Assembly (NCBI RefSeq): GCF_900168265.1
Contig: NZ_FVZF01000006.1
Span: forward strand, 1-64,000
DNA from: Salegentibacter salarius
GTDB lineage: Bacteria > Bacteroidota > Bacteroidia > Flavobacteriales > Flavobacteriaceae
Direction: 5' to 3'
DNA: 64,000 nucleotides
Positions 56,277-64,000 of this stretch are shown one piece after another. The translations under genes and the position numbers were made by a program. The notes below the pieces were generated by a model, which was not told the DNA's origin, made no database searches, and saw only the letters and a program-made list of their open reading frames with translations. Position 1 is the stretch's first letter; each line of letters opens with the position of its first letter.

Positions 56277-56942
56277 ATGAAAACTATAGCGATAATCCCG
56301 GCTCGTTCCGGTTCTAAAAGATTACCGGGGAAAAACAAAAAGTTATTGGGCAGAGTGCCATTGATTGTGCATAGTATAAAATATGCAAAACAGCACGGGA
56401 GTATTATTGATAAAATTATAGTCTCTACTGATGATACTGATATAAAAGCTATAGCACTTTCTGAAGGAGTTGAAGTAATTGATCGTCCTGCGGAAATTGC
56501 AGGGGATGAGGCTACTACACTTTCCGCTTTACAACACGTATTAGCGAATACAAAAGAGGATGTAGAAAATATATTTTTATTACAGCCTACTAACCCATTA
56601 AGACCGGAAAATCTATTGGAAAATGCTTTTAAGGAGTTTTCCAAGGGTAAATACGAAAGTCTTATGACGGTAAGCAGAAGCTATCAGAAATTTGGGAGAA
56701 TTAGAAACAACCAATTTGTTCCTTTTAATTATAAGATGGGACAGAGAAGTCAGGATCTAGAACCGCTCTATTTTGAAAATGGTTTGCTTTATATCATAAA
56801 AGCCTCTTTAATAAGACAGGATAAATTATTAGGAGAAAATAACTTTCCGTTTATTGTAGATCATCTATTTTCCAAAGTTGATATAGATGAAAAAGAAGAT
56901 TTTGAATATGCAGAATTCTTACTAAACAGAACAGAGAATTAA
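56277..56942 (+). CDS. neuA: Acylneuraminate cytidylyltransferase (CMP-nonulosonate synthetase)
   Basis: A 221-residue enzyme of the CMP-sialic acid synthetase family: [20 protein letters not shown] (nucleotide-binding loop with R, S, K), [39 protein letters not shown] and [16 protein letters not shown]. It activates a nonulosonic acid with CTP for transfer. It is short and lacks the phosphatase-like C-terminal domain of some NeuA proteins. The stop overlaps the neuB start by one base (TAATG). Substrate (Neu5Ac, legionaminic or pseudaminic acid) is not decided by the sequence. Confidence 0.92.
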   Translation: MKTIAIIPARSGSKRLPGKNKKLLGRVPLIVHSIKYAKQHGSIIDKIIVSTDDTDIKAIALSEGVEVIDRPAEIAGDEATTLSALQHVLANTKEDVENIFLLQPTNPLRPENLLENAFKEFSKGKYESLMTVSRSYQKFGRIRNNQFVPFNYKMGQRSQDLEPLYFENGLLYIIKASLIRQDKLLGENNFPFIVDHLFSKVDIDEKEDFEYAEFLLNRTEN

Positions 56943-58000
56943 TGAATCCATTTTTAGAAATAGCCGGCCGTAAAATAGGACTTGATTATCCGCCTCTTGT
57001 AATTGCCGAAATAGGTATTAATCACGAAGGCTCACTTCAAGTAGCTAAAGAAATGGTAGATGCTGCCCAGAGAGCAGGTGTGGAAATGATAAAGCATCAA
57101 ACTCATATTGTTGAAGATGAGATGAGCAGTGAGGCAAAAAAAGTAATACCGGGGAACGCCGATATTTCTATTTATGAAATTATGGAACGTTGTTCTTTAA
57201 ACGAAAAAGATGAGCTGGCACTAAAAAACTATGTGGAAAATAAAGGCATGATTTTTATTTCCACTCCATTTTCCAGGGCTGCAGCCAATAGACTTGAAAA
57301 TTTTAATGTACCGGCATATAAAATAGGTAGTGGGGAATGCAATAACTATCCATTACTTGAGCATATTGCTGGTTTTGGAAAACCTGTAATTTTAAGTACA
57401 GGGATGAATAGTTTAAAAAGTATAGAAAAAGCCGTTCGGATATTTGATGATAAAAAAGTGCCGGTAGCTTTACTACATACCACCAATCTTTATCCTACTC
57501 CTGCTCATTTAGTGAGATTTGGAGCGTTTCAGCAACTAAAAGAAGCATTTCCGGAAAAAGTTGTGGGACTTTCAGATCATACTTTAAATAACAATGCCTG
57601 CCTTGGAGCAGTAGCTTTAGGAGCATCCATCCTTGAAAGACATTTTACCGACCATATGAACAGAACGGGCCCTGATATTAATTGCAGTATGGATGAAAAG
57701 GCCTGTGGGGCACTTCTTAAAGATGCCACAGAGATTGCGCTGATGCGAGGTGGTGAAAAAAAAGCAGCTAAAGAAGAGCAGGTCACTATCGATTTTGCTT
57801 TCGCCAGTGTTTGTACTATTGCACCTGTAAAAAAAGGAGAATATTTTTCTAAAGAAAATATATGGGTTAAACGACCCGGCAAAGGAGGAATCTCAGCTGA
57901 ACAGTATAGTAAGGTGCTAGGTAAAAAGGCGAAACATGACATTAAATCTAATGTTCAGGTAAAACGGGAAGATATTGTAAATGGGTCTTCGACAAGCTAA
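56942..58000 (+). CDS. neuB: N-acetylneuraminate synthase with repeat-derived end
   Basis: A 352-residue enzyme that condenses PEP with a ManNAc-type sugar to give a nonulosonic acid. The TIM barrel has [84 protein letters not shown] and [20 protein letters not shown], and an antifreeze-like SAF domain follows (about 285-345). The last residues, VNGSSTS, and the TAA stop are encoded by a CTTCGACAAGCT repeat element rather than by a normal gene end. The enzyme core is complete, so activity is probably kept. Confidence 0.93.
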   Translation: MNPFLEIAGRKIGLDYPPLVIAEIGINHEGSLQVAKEMVDAAQRAGVEMIKHQTHIVEDEMSSEAKKVIPGNADISIYEIMERCSLNEKDELALKNYVENKGMIFISTPFSRAAANRLENFNVPAYKIGSGECNNYPLLEHIAGFGKPVILSTGMNSLKSIEKAVRIFDDKKVPVALLHTTNLYPTPAHLVRFGAFQQLKEAFPEKVVGLSDHTLNNNACLGAVALGASILERHFTDHMNRTGPDINCSMDEKACGALLKDATEIALMRGGEKKAAKEEQVTIDFAFASVCTIAPVKKGEYFSKENIWVKRPGKGGISAEQYSKVLGKKAKHDIKSNVQVKREDIVNGSSTS

Positions 58001-58060
58001 GACTGACGATGTCACGTAGCGGTTGCATTGAGGTCGTCACACTGAGCCTGTCGAAGTGTG
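57986..58060 (+). repeat. CTTCGACA inverted-repeat element, full copy (E1)
   Basis: The left arm TCTTCGACAAGCTAAGACTG (57986-58005) continues to GAC, and the right arm GTCACACTGAGCCTGTCGAA (58036-58055) to G plus TGTG. The arms are inverted around a 28-base middle. The neuB stop TAA falls inside the left arm, at the position where other copies read CTCA. Confidence 0.85.
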
Positions 58061-58142
58061 TTTGTTAAGTTGGAATTTTTATTTTATGGTATTCTAATTC
58101 TAAATCGAGGGATTTTAAAGAAAATTGAAGGTGTTAAATAGG

Positions 58143-58198
58143 TCTTCGATAAGCTCAGACTGACGGGGTAACTCAGACTACAGCGGTGTTTCATTGAG
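58143..58198 (+). repeat. CTTCGACA element, left part only (E2)
   Basis: TCTTCGATAAGCTCAGACTG (58143-58162) and AC, followed by a middle that aligns with E1 (TACAGCGGTGTTTCATTGAG against GTAGCGGTTGCATTGAGG). The right arm is missing. It ends about 25 bases before the start of the GIY-YIG gene. Confidence 0.7.
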
Positions 58199-58221
58199 TA
58201 CGGAATCATATTATTTTGGAT

Positions 58222-58545
58222 ATGAAAAAGTTTTATGTTTATATAGTTGAGTGTAGTGATGATTCTTTTTATACGGGGGTTACCTCCAGGCTTCAAAAGC
58301 GAATAGATGAGCATAATGCCGGCTTACATCCTAAAGCTTATACCTATAGTAGAAGGCCGGTGAGTCTAAAATGGGTTCAAGAATTTAATGATTCCTTTTC
58401 AGCTTTTTTAGTAGAAAAACAGATTAAAGGATGGAGTCGGAGGAAGAAACTTGCATTGATTGAGCAGGATTGGGATAAATTGGTTAAATATTCGAGAAAT
58501 TATACGGAATATGGGAAGGATGGTTCTTCGACAAGCTCAGACTGA
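58222..58545 (+). CDS. Small GIY-YIG endonuclease (UPF0213-like) with repeat-derived end
   Basis: A 107-residue protein from ATG 58222 (a TTG six bases earlier is in frame). FYVYIVECSDDSFYTGVTSR holds the GIY-YIG core, here with YVYIV and YTG (T in place of I), R in TSRLQKRIDEHN, and the last conserved part is SAFLVEKQIKGWSRRKKLAL with the catalytic E. These are putative nucleases without known targets. Its last codons and its TGA stop (GSSTSSD, stop) are encoded by the left arm of repeat element E3, and E2 lies just upstream. It is out of place in a sugar locus, splitting neuB from neuC. A link to the repeats is inferred. Confidence 0.9.
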   Translation: MKKFYVYIVECSDDSFYTGVTSRLQKRIDEHNAGLHPKAYTYSRRPVSLKWVQEFNDSFSAFLVEKQIKGWSRRKKLALIEQDWDKLVKYSRNYTEYGKDGSSTSSD

Positions 58546-58599
58546 CGGTAGCTTTTAGCTGATGCATCGAAACCGTCACACTGAGCTTGTCGAAGTGTG
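58524..58599 (+). repeat. CTTCGACA inverted-repeat element, full copy (E3)
   Basis: The left arm TTCTTCGACAAGCTCAGACT (58524-58543) and GAC, then the right arm GTCACACTGAGCTTGTCGAA (58575-58594) and G, TGTG. The GIY-YIG reading frame enters the left arm and stops at TGA 58543-58545. It can also fold as a terminator-like stem of about 20 pairs. Confidence 0.85.
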
Positions 58600-58678
58600 G
58601 TTAGGAGTTGAGATTTTGTTTTGTTTAAGTTCGATCTGTTGAATATTTAATTTAAAAAGAGCTGAGGGGTTTTAAAGG

Positions 58679-58701
58679 TTCTTCGACAGGCTCAGACTGA
58701 C
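58679..58701 (+). repeat. CTTCGACA element, left arm only (E4)
   Basis: TTCTTCGACAGGCTCAGACT and GAC, about 50 bases before the neuC start. No right arm follows. The 207 bases between the GIY-YIG stop and neuC hold only E3, E4 and A/T-rich spacer. Confidence 0.7.
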
Positions 58702-58752
58702 TTGGTGGTTGCTTTTAAAACTACTATAATTGAATTAGGATAAATTTTAACT

Positions 58753-59880
58753 ATGAATAAAAAAATACTCTTTCTCACAGGGACTCGTGCTGATTTTGGA
58801 AAAATTAAAAGTCTGATTCAAAGTCTTGAACAGCATTCTAATTTTGAAGTTTTTGTATTCGTTACCGGAATGCATCTGCAATGGGAATATGGCTACACCT
58901 TACTGGAAATAGAACGTTGTAATTTTTCTAATGTGCATACTTTCGGGAATCATACCCACGAAACCACGATGGATCTTACTCTGGCTAAAACTATAGAAGG
59001 TTTATCTGAATATATAAAAAAAGTAAATCCAGATCTTATTGTGGTACACGGCGATAGGGTTGAAACCCTGGCCGGTGCCATTGTGGGTTCACTAAACAAT
59101 ATCCTGGTAGCGCATATAGAAGGAGGGGAAATCTCAGGGACGGTAGATGAATTGATTAGGCATAGTGTTAGCAAACTAAGTCATATCCATTTTGTGTCTA
59201 ATATTGAAGCAGCTAGAAGACTGGAACAAATGGGGGAAATTGATAAATCGATCTTTGTGATTGGTTCACCTGATATAGATTTAATGTTTTCAAAAGATCT
59301 TCCCGTTTTATCCGAGGTAAAAGAATATTATGAAATACCTTTTGAGGAGTTCGCGGTGGCTATGTTTCATCCGGTTACTACCGAGGCTGAAGATATGAAA
59401 GAATATGCCCAAAATTTTGTGCAGGCTTTACTTAAGGATGATCACAATTACGTGGTAATCTATCCAAATAATGACTGGGGCAGTTCTTTTATTCTTAAAG
59501 AATATATGAAATTGAAGGGAAATAAACGCTTCAGGGTAATCCCGTCCTTGCGGTTTGAATATTTTTTGAGCCTATTGAAAGAAGCGCAATTTATTATAGG
59601 TAATAGTAGCGCGGGGATTAGAGAAGCTCCTTATTACAATAAAGCAATTATAAATATAGGAACACGTCAGCAAAATAGAGCACGGGAATCACATATAGTA
59701 AATGTGGGATATGATGAAAATAGTATTTTAGAATCCTTAAAAAATATTCAGAAGAATAAGTTAAAAGCGGAACCTTCCAAATTCGGTGATGGGAATAGCA
59801 CTGAATTATTTTTAAGTTGCCTTGAGAAGCCTGATATTTGGATGTTGAATCAGCAAAAACAATTTAAAGACCTGCCTTGA
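58753..59880 (+). CDS. neuC: UDP-N-acetylglucosamine 2-epimerase (hydrolysing)
   Basis: A 375-residue enzyme that converts UDP-GlcNAc to ManNAc and UDP, the first step of sialic acid synthesis in bacteria. ILFLTGTRADFGKIKSLIQS, LIVVHGDRVETLAGAIVGSL, VAHIEGGEISGTVDELIRHS, FVSNIEAARRLEQMGE and FIIGNSSAGIREAPYYNKA are the NeuC/SiaA-type motifs and set it apart from WecB (TRPEAIK and VEAGLRT). It restarts the neu set after the repeat and nuclease stretch. The stop overlaps the next TTG start (TTGA). Confidence 0.92.
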   Translation: MNKKILFLTGTRADFGKIKSLIQSLEQHSNFEVFVFVTGMHLQWEYGYTLLEIERCNFSNVHTFGNHTHETTMDLTLAKTIEGLSEYIKKVNPDLIVVHGDRVETLAGAIVGSLNNILVAHIEGGEISGTVDELIRHSVSKLSHIHFVSNIEAARRLEQMGEIDKSIFVIGSPDIDLMFSKDLPVLSEVKEYYEIPFEEFAVAMFHPVTTEAEDMKEYAQNFVQALLKDDHNYVVIYPNNDWGSSFILKEYMKLKGNKRFRVIPSLRFEYFLSLLKEAQFIIGNSSAGIREAPYYNKAIINIGTRQQNRARESHIVNVGYDENSILESLKNIQKNKLKAEPSKFGDGNSTELFLSCLEKPDIWMLNQQKQFKDLP

Positions 59881-61292
59881 AACAAAATAATAAGACATTA
59901 GGATTGGTGATTACCGATGGAGTAGGTTTTCGTAATTTTATATTGAGTGGTTTTCTAAAGGAAGTACAAAAAGAATTTACTCAAATAGTTATTTTTTCGG
60001 GTCTTCCAATTTCGGTTTATGAGAAATTTCAAACTCAAAATTGTATAATTAAAGAATTATATGATTTTATTGAACCGGGGCAAACCTGGTTTTTTCGAAA
60101 ATTAAAAGAAAACGCACATTTACAGCTTAACAAGCCAGAAAATTTCGGGATTCAGGATAACTTAAAGACTACGTATTCAAATTCAAATAGTAGACGAGGC
60201 AAGGTAACCCGCGGAATTTTTAAGTGGGCGAAACATTTTAATTCTGAAAATTGGATAGGTTTATACAATAAACTTCAACAAAAAAGTTTTGCAAATCATT
60301 CTTCAACTAAAAATTATAGAAAACTTCTAAGTCAGTATAAACCTGGTCTTCTTTTTTTTACTCATCAAAGACCTCCTTATATCGCTCCACTTTTATACGC
60401 TGCGGAAAAAGAAAAAATTAAAACTTGTAGCTTTATTTTTAGTTGGGATAATCTTGCTTCTAAAGGAAGAATGGCGGGAAATTTTAACCATTATTTGGTA
60501 TGGAGTGGGTTGATGAAAGATGAACTACTTCAGTTTTATGGTAGAATTTCAGATAAACAGGTTCAAGTGGTGGGAACTCCACAGTTTGAACCTTATGTGA
60601 TGCCAGAGTACAGTAGTACTAAAAATGAATTCCATAATCGGTTTGACCTGGATTCTGAATTGAAGACTATTTGCTTTAGTTGTGGAGATGTCTCAACCAG
60701 TGCAAACGATCCGTTATATATTGAAACCATAGCCGAGGCTTTAATAAAAAATGAAATTGAGGGAAATCTTAATTTTCTTGTAAGAACCTCCCCGGCAGAG
60801 GAACCTGAAAGATTTACTTATTTACGGGAAAAATATCCTTTTATAAAGTGGAATTATCCCGCCTGGACCCAAAGCAGAAGTGATCATTCTGAAACCTGGT
60901 CGCAACGAATTCCCTCAACCAAAGATCTTAAAGACCTTAGGATGATTTTAGAATTTTCAGATCTCGGTATTAATATGTGTTCTACAATGAGCCTGGATTT
61001 TATGGTTTTCGATAAACCGGTAATAAATCCGGTTTTTGGTAATGAAAATAACGGACTTTATAACGATCAGCGCTTTTTAAAATATGCCCACTATAAAAAA
61101 GTGGTTGAAAGCGCTGCGGTTATAATAGCCAAAAATAAAAAGGAATTAATAGCAGGAATAAAAACATATTTAGAAAAACCAGGCTTGCATTCCCCGAAAC
61201 GTAAATCTTTGTTGCGATTGCAAATAGGTAAACCTCTTAAGGGAACTAGTGCAGGGATTGCAGCTTCACTAAAACAACTTTCAAAAGCTTGA
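59877..61292 (+). CDS. Protein of unknown family, probable GT-B surface-glycan enzyme
   Basis: A 471-residue soluble protein. It begins with a Rossmann-like strand (LGLVITDGVGFRNFILSGFL), has TCSFIFSWDNLASKGRMAGN, YLVWSGLMKDELLQFYGRIS and VQVVGTPQFEPYVMPEYSST in the middle, and MILEFSDLGINMCSTMSLDF near the end, a pattern like that of GT-B enzymes or CDP-glycerol/polysialyltransferase-like proteins. I cannot assign a family. Coming directly after neuC with a TTGA overlap, it is the best candidate in the window for a nonulosonate-handling transferase, but this is inference from position only. Confidence 0.6.
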   Translation: MKQNNKTLGLVITDGVGFRNFILSGFLKEVQKEFTQIVIFSGLPISVYEKFQTQNCIIKELYDFIEPGQTWFFRKLKENAHLQLNKPENFGIQDNLKTTYSNSNSRRGKVTRGIFKWAKHFNSENWIGLYNKLQQKSFANHSSTKNYRKLLSQYKPGLLFFTHQRPPYIAPLLYAAEKEKIKTCSFIFSWDNLASKGRMAGNFNHYLVWSGLMKDELLQFYGRISDKQVQVVGTPQFEPYVMPEYSSTKNEFHNRFDLDSELKTICFSCGDVSTSANDPLYIETIAEALIKNEIEGNLNFLVRTSPAEEPERFTYLREKYPFIKWNYPAWTQSRSDHSETWSQRIPSTKDLKDLRMILEFSDLGINMCSTMSLDFMVFDKPVINPVFGNENNGLYNDQRFLKYAHYKKVVESAAVIIAKNKKELIAGIKTYLEKPGLHSPKRKSLLRLQIGKPLKGTSAGIAASLKQLSKA

Positions 61293-62365
61293 AAAGTTCA
61301 AAGCACATAGCGGTAATTTGCAACTATGAACTAAAACCAGAGAGGATAGGTGGAATGGACCGCTTCTTTATAGCCTACGACCAGGCTTGTAAAGAAAAAG
61401 GTTATGAAGTAGATTGGTTTTTTAGTAACAGCGAGGTTCATTCTTTTTATAAAAATTTAAAGGTTTTTGTTTCTGAAGGAATTGCCGCAGAAAAGCAATT
61501 TCTTGAATATTCAAAGGATTTAATGCGGTATGATATTGTAATTACTCATTTCGTTGCTTTATGTACACCATTTTTTCAGAAGTTAAAAAATGAACGGGAA
61601 GCTTATATAATTGCGGTAGATCATAATCCAAGACCGCTTAACGGACTTCCAATTAAAAAGAAATTGAGAAATAAGATAAAGGGAGTTTTATACTCTAAGT
61701 ATATTGATTGTTTCGTAGGAGTATCGAAATATACGGTTAGTTGTATTTTAGAAGATTACGGCAGCCATTTAAGAAGGAAGACGCTACTTGTTTATAACGG
61801 AATAAAAACTTCTTTATATGAAGAAAGAAAATCCGAAAATTTTGGAAAGATGATCGTGGCTTCTCATTTGAGAGAATCAAAAGGGATCCAGGATCTCATT
61901 GAGGCTGTGAATTTGTTGCCCGAAGAAAATAAAGTCTACCTTAAGATAGATATATACGGAGAAGGCCCAATGCAAATGGAGTTAGAACGCAAAGTAGAGT
62001 TATATGACCTGGAAAATCAAATCACTTTTAAAGGAAGTTCTTCTGAATTGCCTAATCTGTTGCAAGAATATTCCTTTTTATTACAACCTACTTATATGGA
62101 ATGCTTTAGTCTATCTATTTTAGAAAGTCTTGCCGCAAATGTCCCGGTAATTACTACTCCGGTTGGCGGAAATCCAGAGATCATCAAAGAAGGAGAAAAT
62201 GGATTTATTTTTAAAGCTGGCCATATACAAACCTTATCTTCTATTATAGACAAGGTTTTACAGAAGCAATATAAAATTGATAAGAAAGTAAACCTGTTAA
62301 TTAAAGAACAATTTTCACTGGAAAGAATGGTAGAAGAACATATAAAATTGTTGCCATGCACATAG
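61289..62365 (+). CDS. GT4 glycosyltransferase
   Basis: A 358-residue GT-B enzyme starting at TTG 61289 (TTGA overlap). MDRFFIAYDQACKEKGYEVD, FVGVSKYTVSCILEDY, MIVASHLRESKGIQDLIEAV, KIDIYGEGPMQMELERKVEL and PTYMECFSLSILESLAANVP with the E-x7-E motif, followed by TTPVGGNPEII. The family uses UDP- or GDP-sugars with retention. It overlaps the next GT4 gene by 10 bases, so the two are co-translated. Confidence 0.9.
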   Translation: MKSSKHIAVICNYELKPERIGGMDRFFIAYDQACKEKGYEVDWFFSNSEVHSFYKNLKVFVSEGIAAEKQFLEYSKDLMRYDIVITHFVALCTPFFQKLKNEREAYIIAVDHNPRPLNGLPIKKKLRNKIKGVLYSKYIDCFVGVSKYTVSCILEDYGSHLRRKTLLVYNGIKTSLYEERKSENFGKMIVASHLRESKGIQDLIEAVNLLPEENKVYLKIDIYGEGPMQMELERKVELYDLENQITFKGSSSELPNLLQEYSFLLQPTYMECFSLSILESLAANVPVITTPVGGNPEIIKEGENGFIFKAGHIQTLSSIIDKVLQKQYKIDKKVNLLIKEQFSLERMVEEHIKLLPCT

Positions 62366-63504
62366 GATTTCTTACCCCTGAATATCCACACCCTAAATCT
62401 ACATCATCGGGCGGACTCGGCACAAGTATTAAAAACCTGGCATCTTCTCTTGTGGCAGAAAATATAAAAGTAAGTGTATTCGTCTATGGGCAAAAAACAT
62501 CACTCAGGTTTAAAGAGAACAATATTGATTTCCATTTTATTGAACAGATAAAATATAAGTTTTTTGGATGGTATCTTTATAGGAAATATTTACAGGCCTA
62601 TCTAAATAGTGCGATAACTAAAAATAAAATTGATCTTATAGAAGCGCCAGACTGGACAGGGATTACTGCTTTTATGAAGTTTCAATGTCCCTTGATTATT
62701 CGAATGAATGGATCTGATGCTTATTTCTGTGCTTTGGAAAGTAGGAAACAGAAATTTAAAAATCGCTTTTTTGAAAATTCAGCATTAAGATCGGCAGATG
62801 TTCTTGTTTCGGTAAGTCGTTTCACTGCAGAGAAAACCAGGGAAATATTTAAGTTAAAAGAGGATATAGAAGTTATTCCAAATAGTATTGAGGCAAATAA
62901 GTTCTCAGGAGCTGAAGAAGTAGCGGTTAAAAACAGGGTTTTGTATTTTGGGACCCTTATAAGGAAAAAGGGGGTGCTGGAACTTACCGAAATTTTTAAT
63001 GAAGTAATTTATGGAAATTCGGAAGCAGAATTATTTCTTATTGGTAAAGATGTGGTAGATATTTTTGAAGACAAATCTACCCTGGAATTGTTTCAAGAAA
63101 GATTAAGTGTTCAAGCTGCAAACCAGGTTAAATATTTTCCCGAAGTAAGTTATTCAGAGATAAAAGAACATATTTCCCGAGCAGCTGTAATCGTTCTGCC
63201 CAGTTTTGCAGAGGCTTTACCAATGACCTGGCTGGAAGCCATGGCAATGGAAAAGCCACTGGTTACCTCAAACATTGGTTGGGCAAAAGAAGTAATGCTT
63301 AACGGGGTAACTGGATTTACTGAAAATCCCAAAGATCATAAAGCTTATGCCGAAAAAATCCTTTACTTGTTAGATAATCCTTGTGAGGCGGCTGAAATGG
63401 GTAAGGCAGCTAGAGATAGAGTGAAAAAGAAATTTTCTACTGAGGTAGTGGTGGATCAGAATATTAAGTTCTATAATTCTGTATTAAAACCGGATTCGAA
63501 TTGA
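62356..63504 (+). CDS. GT4 glycosyltransferase
   Basis: A 382-residue GT-B enzyme: MHIGFLTPEYPHPKSTSSGG, RSADVLVSVSRFTAEKTREI, NRVLYFGTLIRKKGVLELTE, RAAVIVLPSFAEALPMTWLE and AMAMEKPLVTSNIGW, with the E-x7-E motif. It resembles the upstream GT4 enzyme in the last third. It overlaps the previous gene by 10 bases and the next by 4 bases (TTGA). Confidence 0.9.
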   Translation: MHIGFLTPEYPHPKSTSSGGLGTSIKNLASSLVAENIKVSVFVYGQKTSLRFKENNIDFHFIEQIKYKFFGWYLYRKYLQAYLNSAITKNKIDLIEAPDWTGITAFMKFQCPLIIRMNGSDAYFCALESRKQKFKNRFFENSALRSADVLVSVSRFTAEKTREIFKLKEDIEVIPNSIEANKFSGAEEVAVKNRVLYFGTLIRKKGVLELTEIFNEVIYGNSEAELFLIGKDVVDIFEDKSTLELFQERLSVQAANQVKYFPEVSYSEIKEHISRAAVIVLPSFAEALPMTWLEAMAMEKPLVTSNIGWAKEVMLNGVTGFTENPKDHKAYAEKILYLLDNPCEAAEMGKAARDRVKKKFSTEVVVDQNIKFYNSVLKPDSN

Positions 63505-64000
63505 TTATTATTTCTCATATAAACGCAAAAAAGCAAGTGCAGGTTATTAGGAATGATAACCCACAGACCGGATTTTCTGAATCACTGGTAAAAGCATTTT
63601 GGGAGGTATGCGAAAAATATCCAAAAGATCTAATTTTATGGCAGGAAGAAGGTATAGAGATCAATACCGAATCTATTGATGAGGTATTTCAACACTCATT
63701 AGTTATGGCCTCCTATCCGGTTAAGGAATACTTTATTCCTGATACTATTGGTTATGTAGATCAGCTTCCTTTTGTTAATCCCAGTAAAAACGTGAAATAT
63801 CCTACCTGGAGGATGAGTGTGGCTATTGGAGGTGTTTATGGGGAAACTGCTCTAAGATTAAAATCTCCTTTGAAAGAGATAAGTGATTTTGGTGTTTTAA
63901 TTAATAGTATCGCCAAGATAGGGCAGCAAAACACCCTATTTTGCTATAGCCATCCGGCTTTGTTGAAAAAAAGCAACAGGAAATTGAGTTTGGTTAAAAC
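63501..64000 (+). CDS. Partial gene of unknown family at window end
   Basis: An open frame from TTG 63501 to the window edge, 166 codons with no stop. It starts IIISHINAKKQVQVIRNDNP and continues TGFSESLVKAFWEVCEKYPK, VMASYPVKEYFIPDTIGYVD and FCYSHPALLKKSNRKLSLV. The TTG overlaps the previous stop as TTGA, like other junctions here. It is likely one more sugar-transfer or glycan enzyme of this locus, since the W-E-x-C-E-K-Y-P region resembles flavobacterial GT2-like proteins, but I cannot name it. The C-terminal part is outside the window. Confidence 0.55.
   Translation, partial: MIIISHINAKKQVQVIRNDNPQTGFSESLVKAFWEVCEKYPKDLILWQEEGIEINTESIDEVFQHSLVMASYPVKEYFIPDTIGYVDQLPFVNPSKNVKYPTWRMSVAIGGVYGETALRLKSPLKEISDFGVLINSIAKIGQQNTLFCYSHPALLKKSNRKLSLVK

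Overview
The window looks like chromosome from a low-GC, AT-rich member of the Bacteroidota, most likely family Flavobacteriaceae and near Gramella, Salegentibacter or Zunongwangia. This is an inference from three things: promoter boxes of the Bacteroidota type (TTTG, about 19 bases, TAnnTTTG), family-typical proteins (M56/BlaI pairs, DUF4230, DUF4260, four-helix S23-like proteins, MutS-like and DPP III-like proteins), and many TTG starts. I saw no rRNA, tRNA, CRISPR array or prophage.

Layout. 1-480: the end of an ISAon1-type insertion sequence beside a relic of a GIY-YIG nuclease. 480-11882: housekeeping and stress genes: a flavoprotein, a creatininase-like amidohydrolase, LrgA/LrgB, a Na+/H+ antiporter, PEP synthase, a Ca2+-type P-ATPase, a ribosome hibernation factor and DUF456. 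12223-16383: a BlaI/BlaR-like (M56) regulatory operon with a TPR protein and small exported proteins. 16385-25588: YciI, a glycosyltransferase, ruvC, hemW, a ParE-type toxin-antitoxin pair, a cyclase, DUF4260, DUF4230, YjbR, a MutS-like ATPase and a YdjM-like membrane protein. 25589-37150: a repeat-rich gap, a DUF885 peptidase, a second M56/BlaI pair with a readable operator-promoter, PhnA, a DPP III-like peptidase, a LolD-like ATPase, a methyltransferase, a four-helix protein and an ABC-F protein.

37316-64000: one large surface-polysaccharide locus. It holds Wza and Wzc homologues, an ABC exporter (Wzm/Wzt with a Wzt C-terminal domain), about a dozen glycosyltransferases of GT2, GT4 and GT14 type, an FkbM methyltransferase, WecB, and NeuA, NeuB and NeuC. 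The predicted product is an exported glycan that contains ManNAc-derived and sialic-acid-like sugars and is carried out by an ABC transporter, with Wza/Wzc for later export or length control. Most genes run head to tail on the + strand with 1-14 base overlaps; four junctions use the coupling signal TTGA.

The most unusual content is repeat biology. (i) Two four-helix-bundle (S23-like) genes are each bracketed by arrays in which one trinucleotide recurs exactly every 7 bases, in inverted orientation at the two outer ends. (ii) An inverted-repeat element (left arm CTTCGACAAGCTCAGACTGAC) clusters around a GIY-YIG nuclease gene and supplies the last codons and stop codon of both that gene and neuB. 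(iii) Another palindrome is read as the RuvC C-terminus and the HemW N-terminus. (iv) A near-100-base element starts at the stop codon of two unrelated genes. (v) A hairpin element sits at an identical distance before two start codons.
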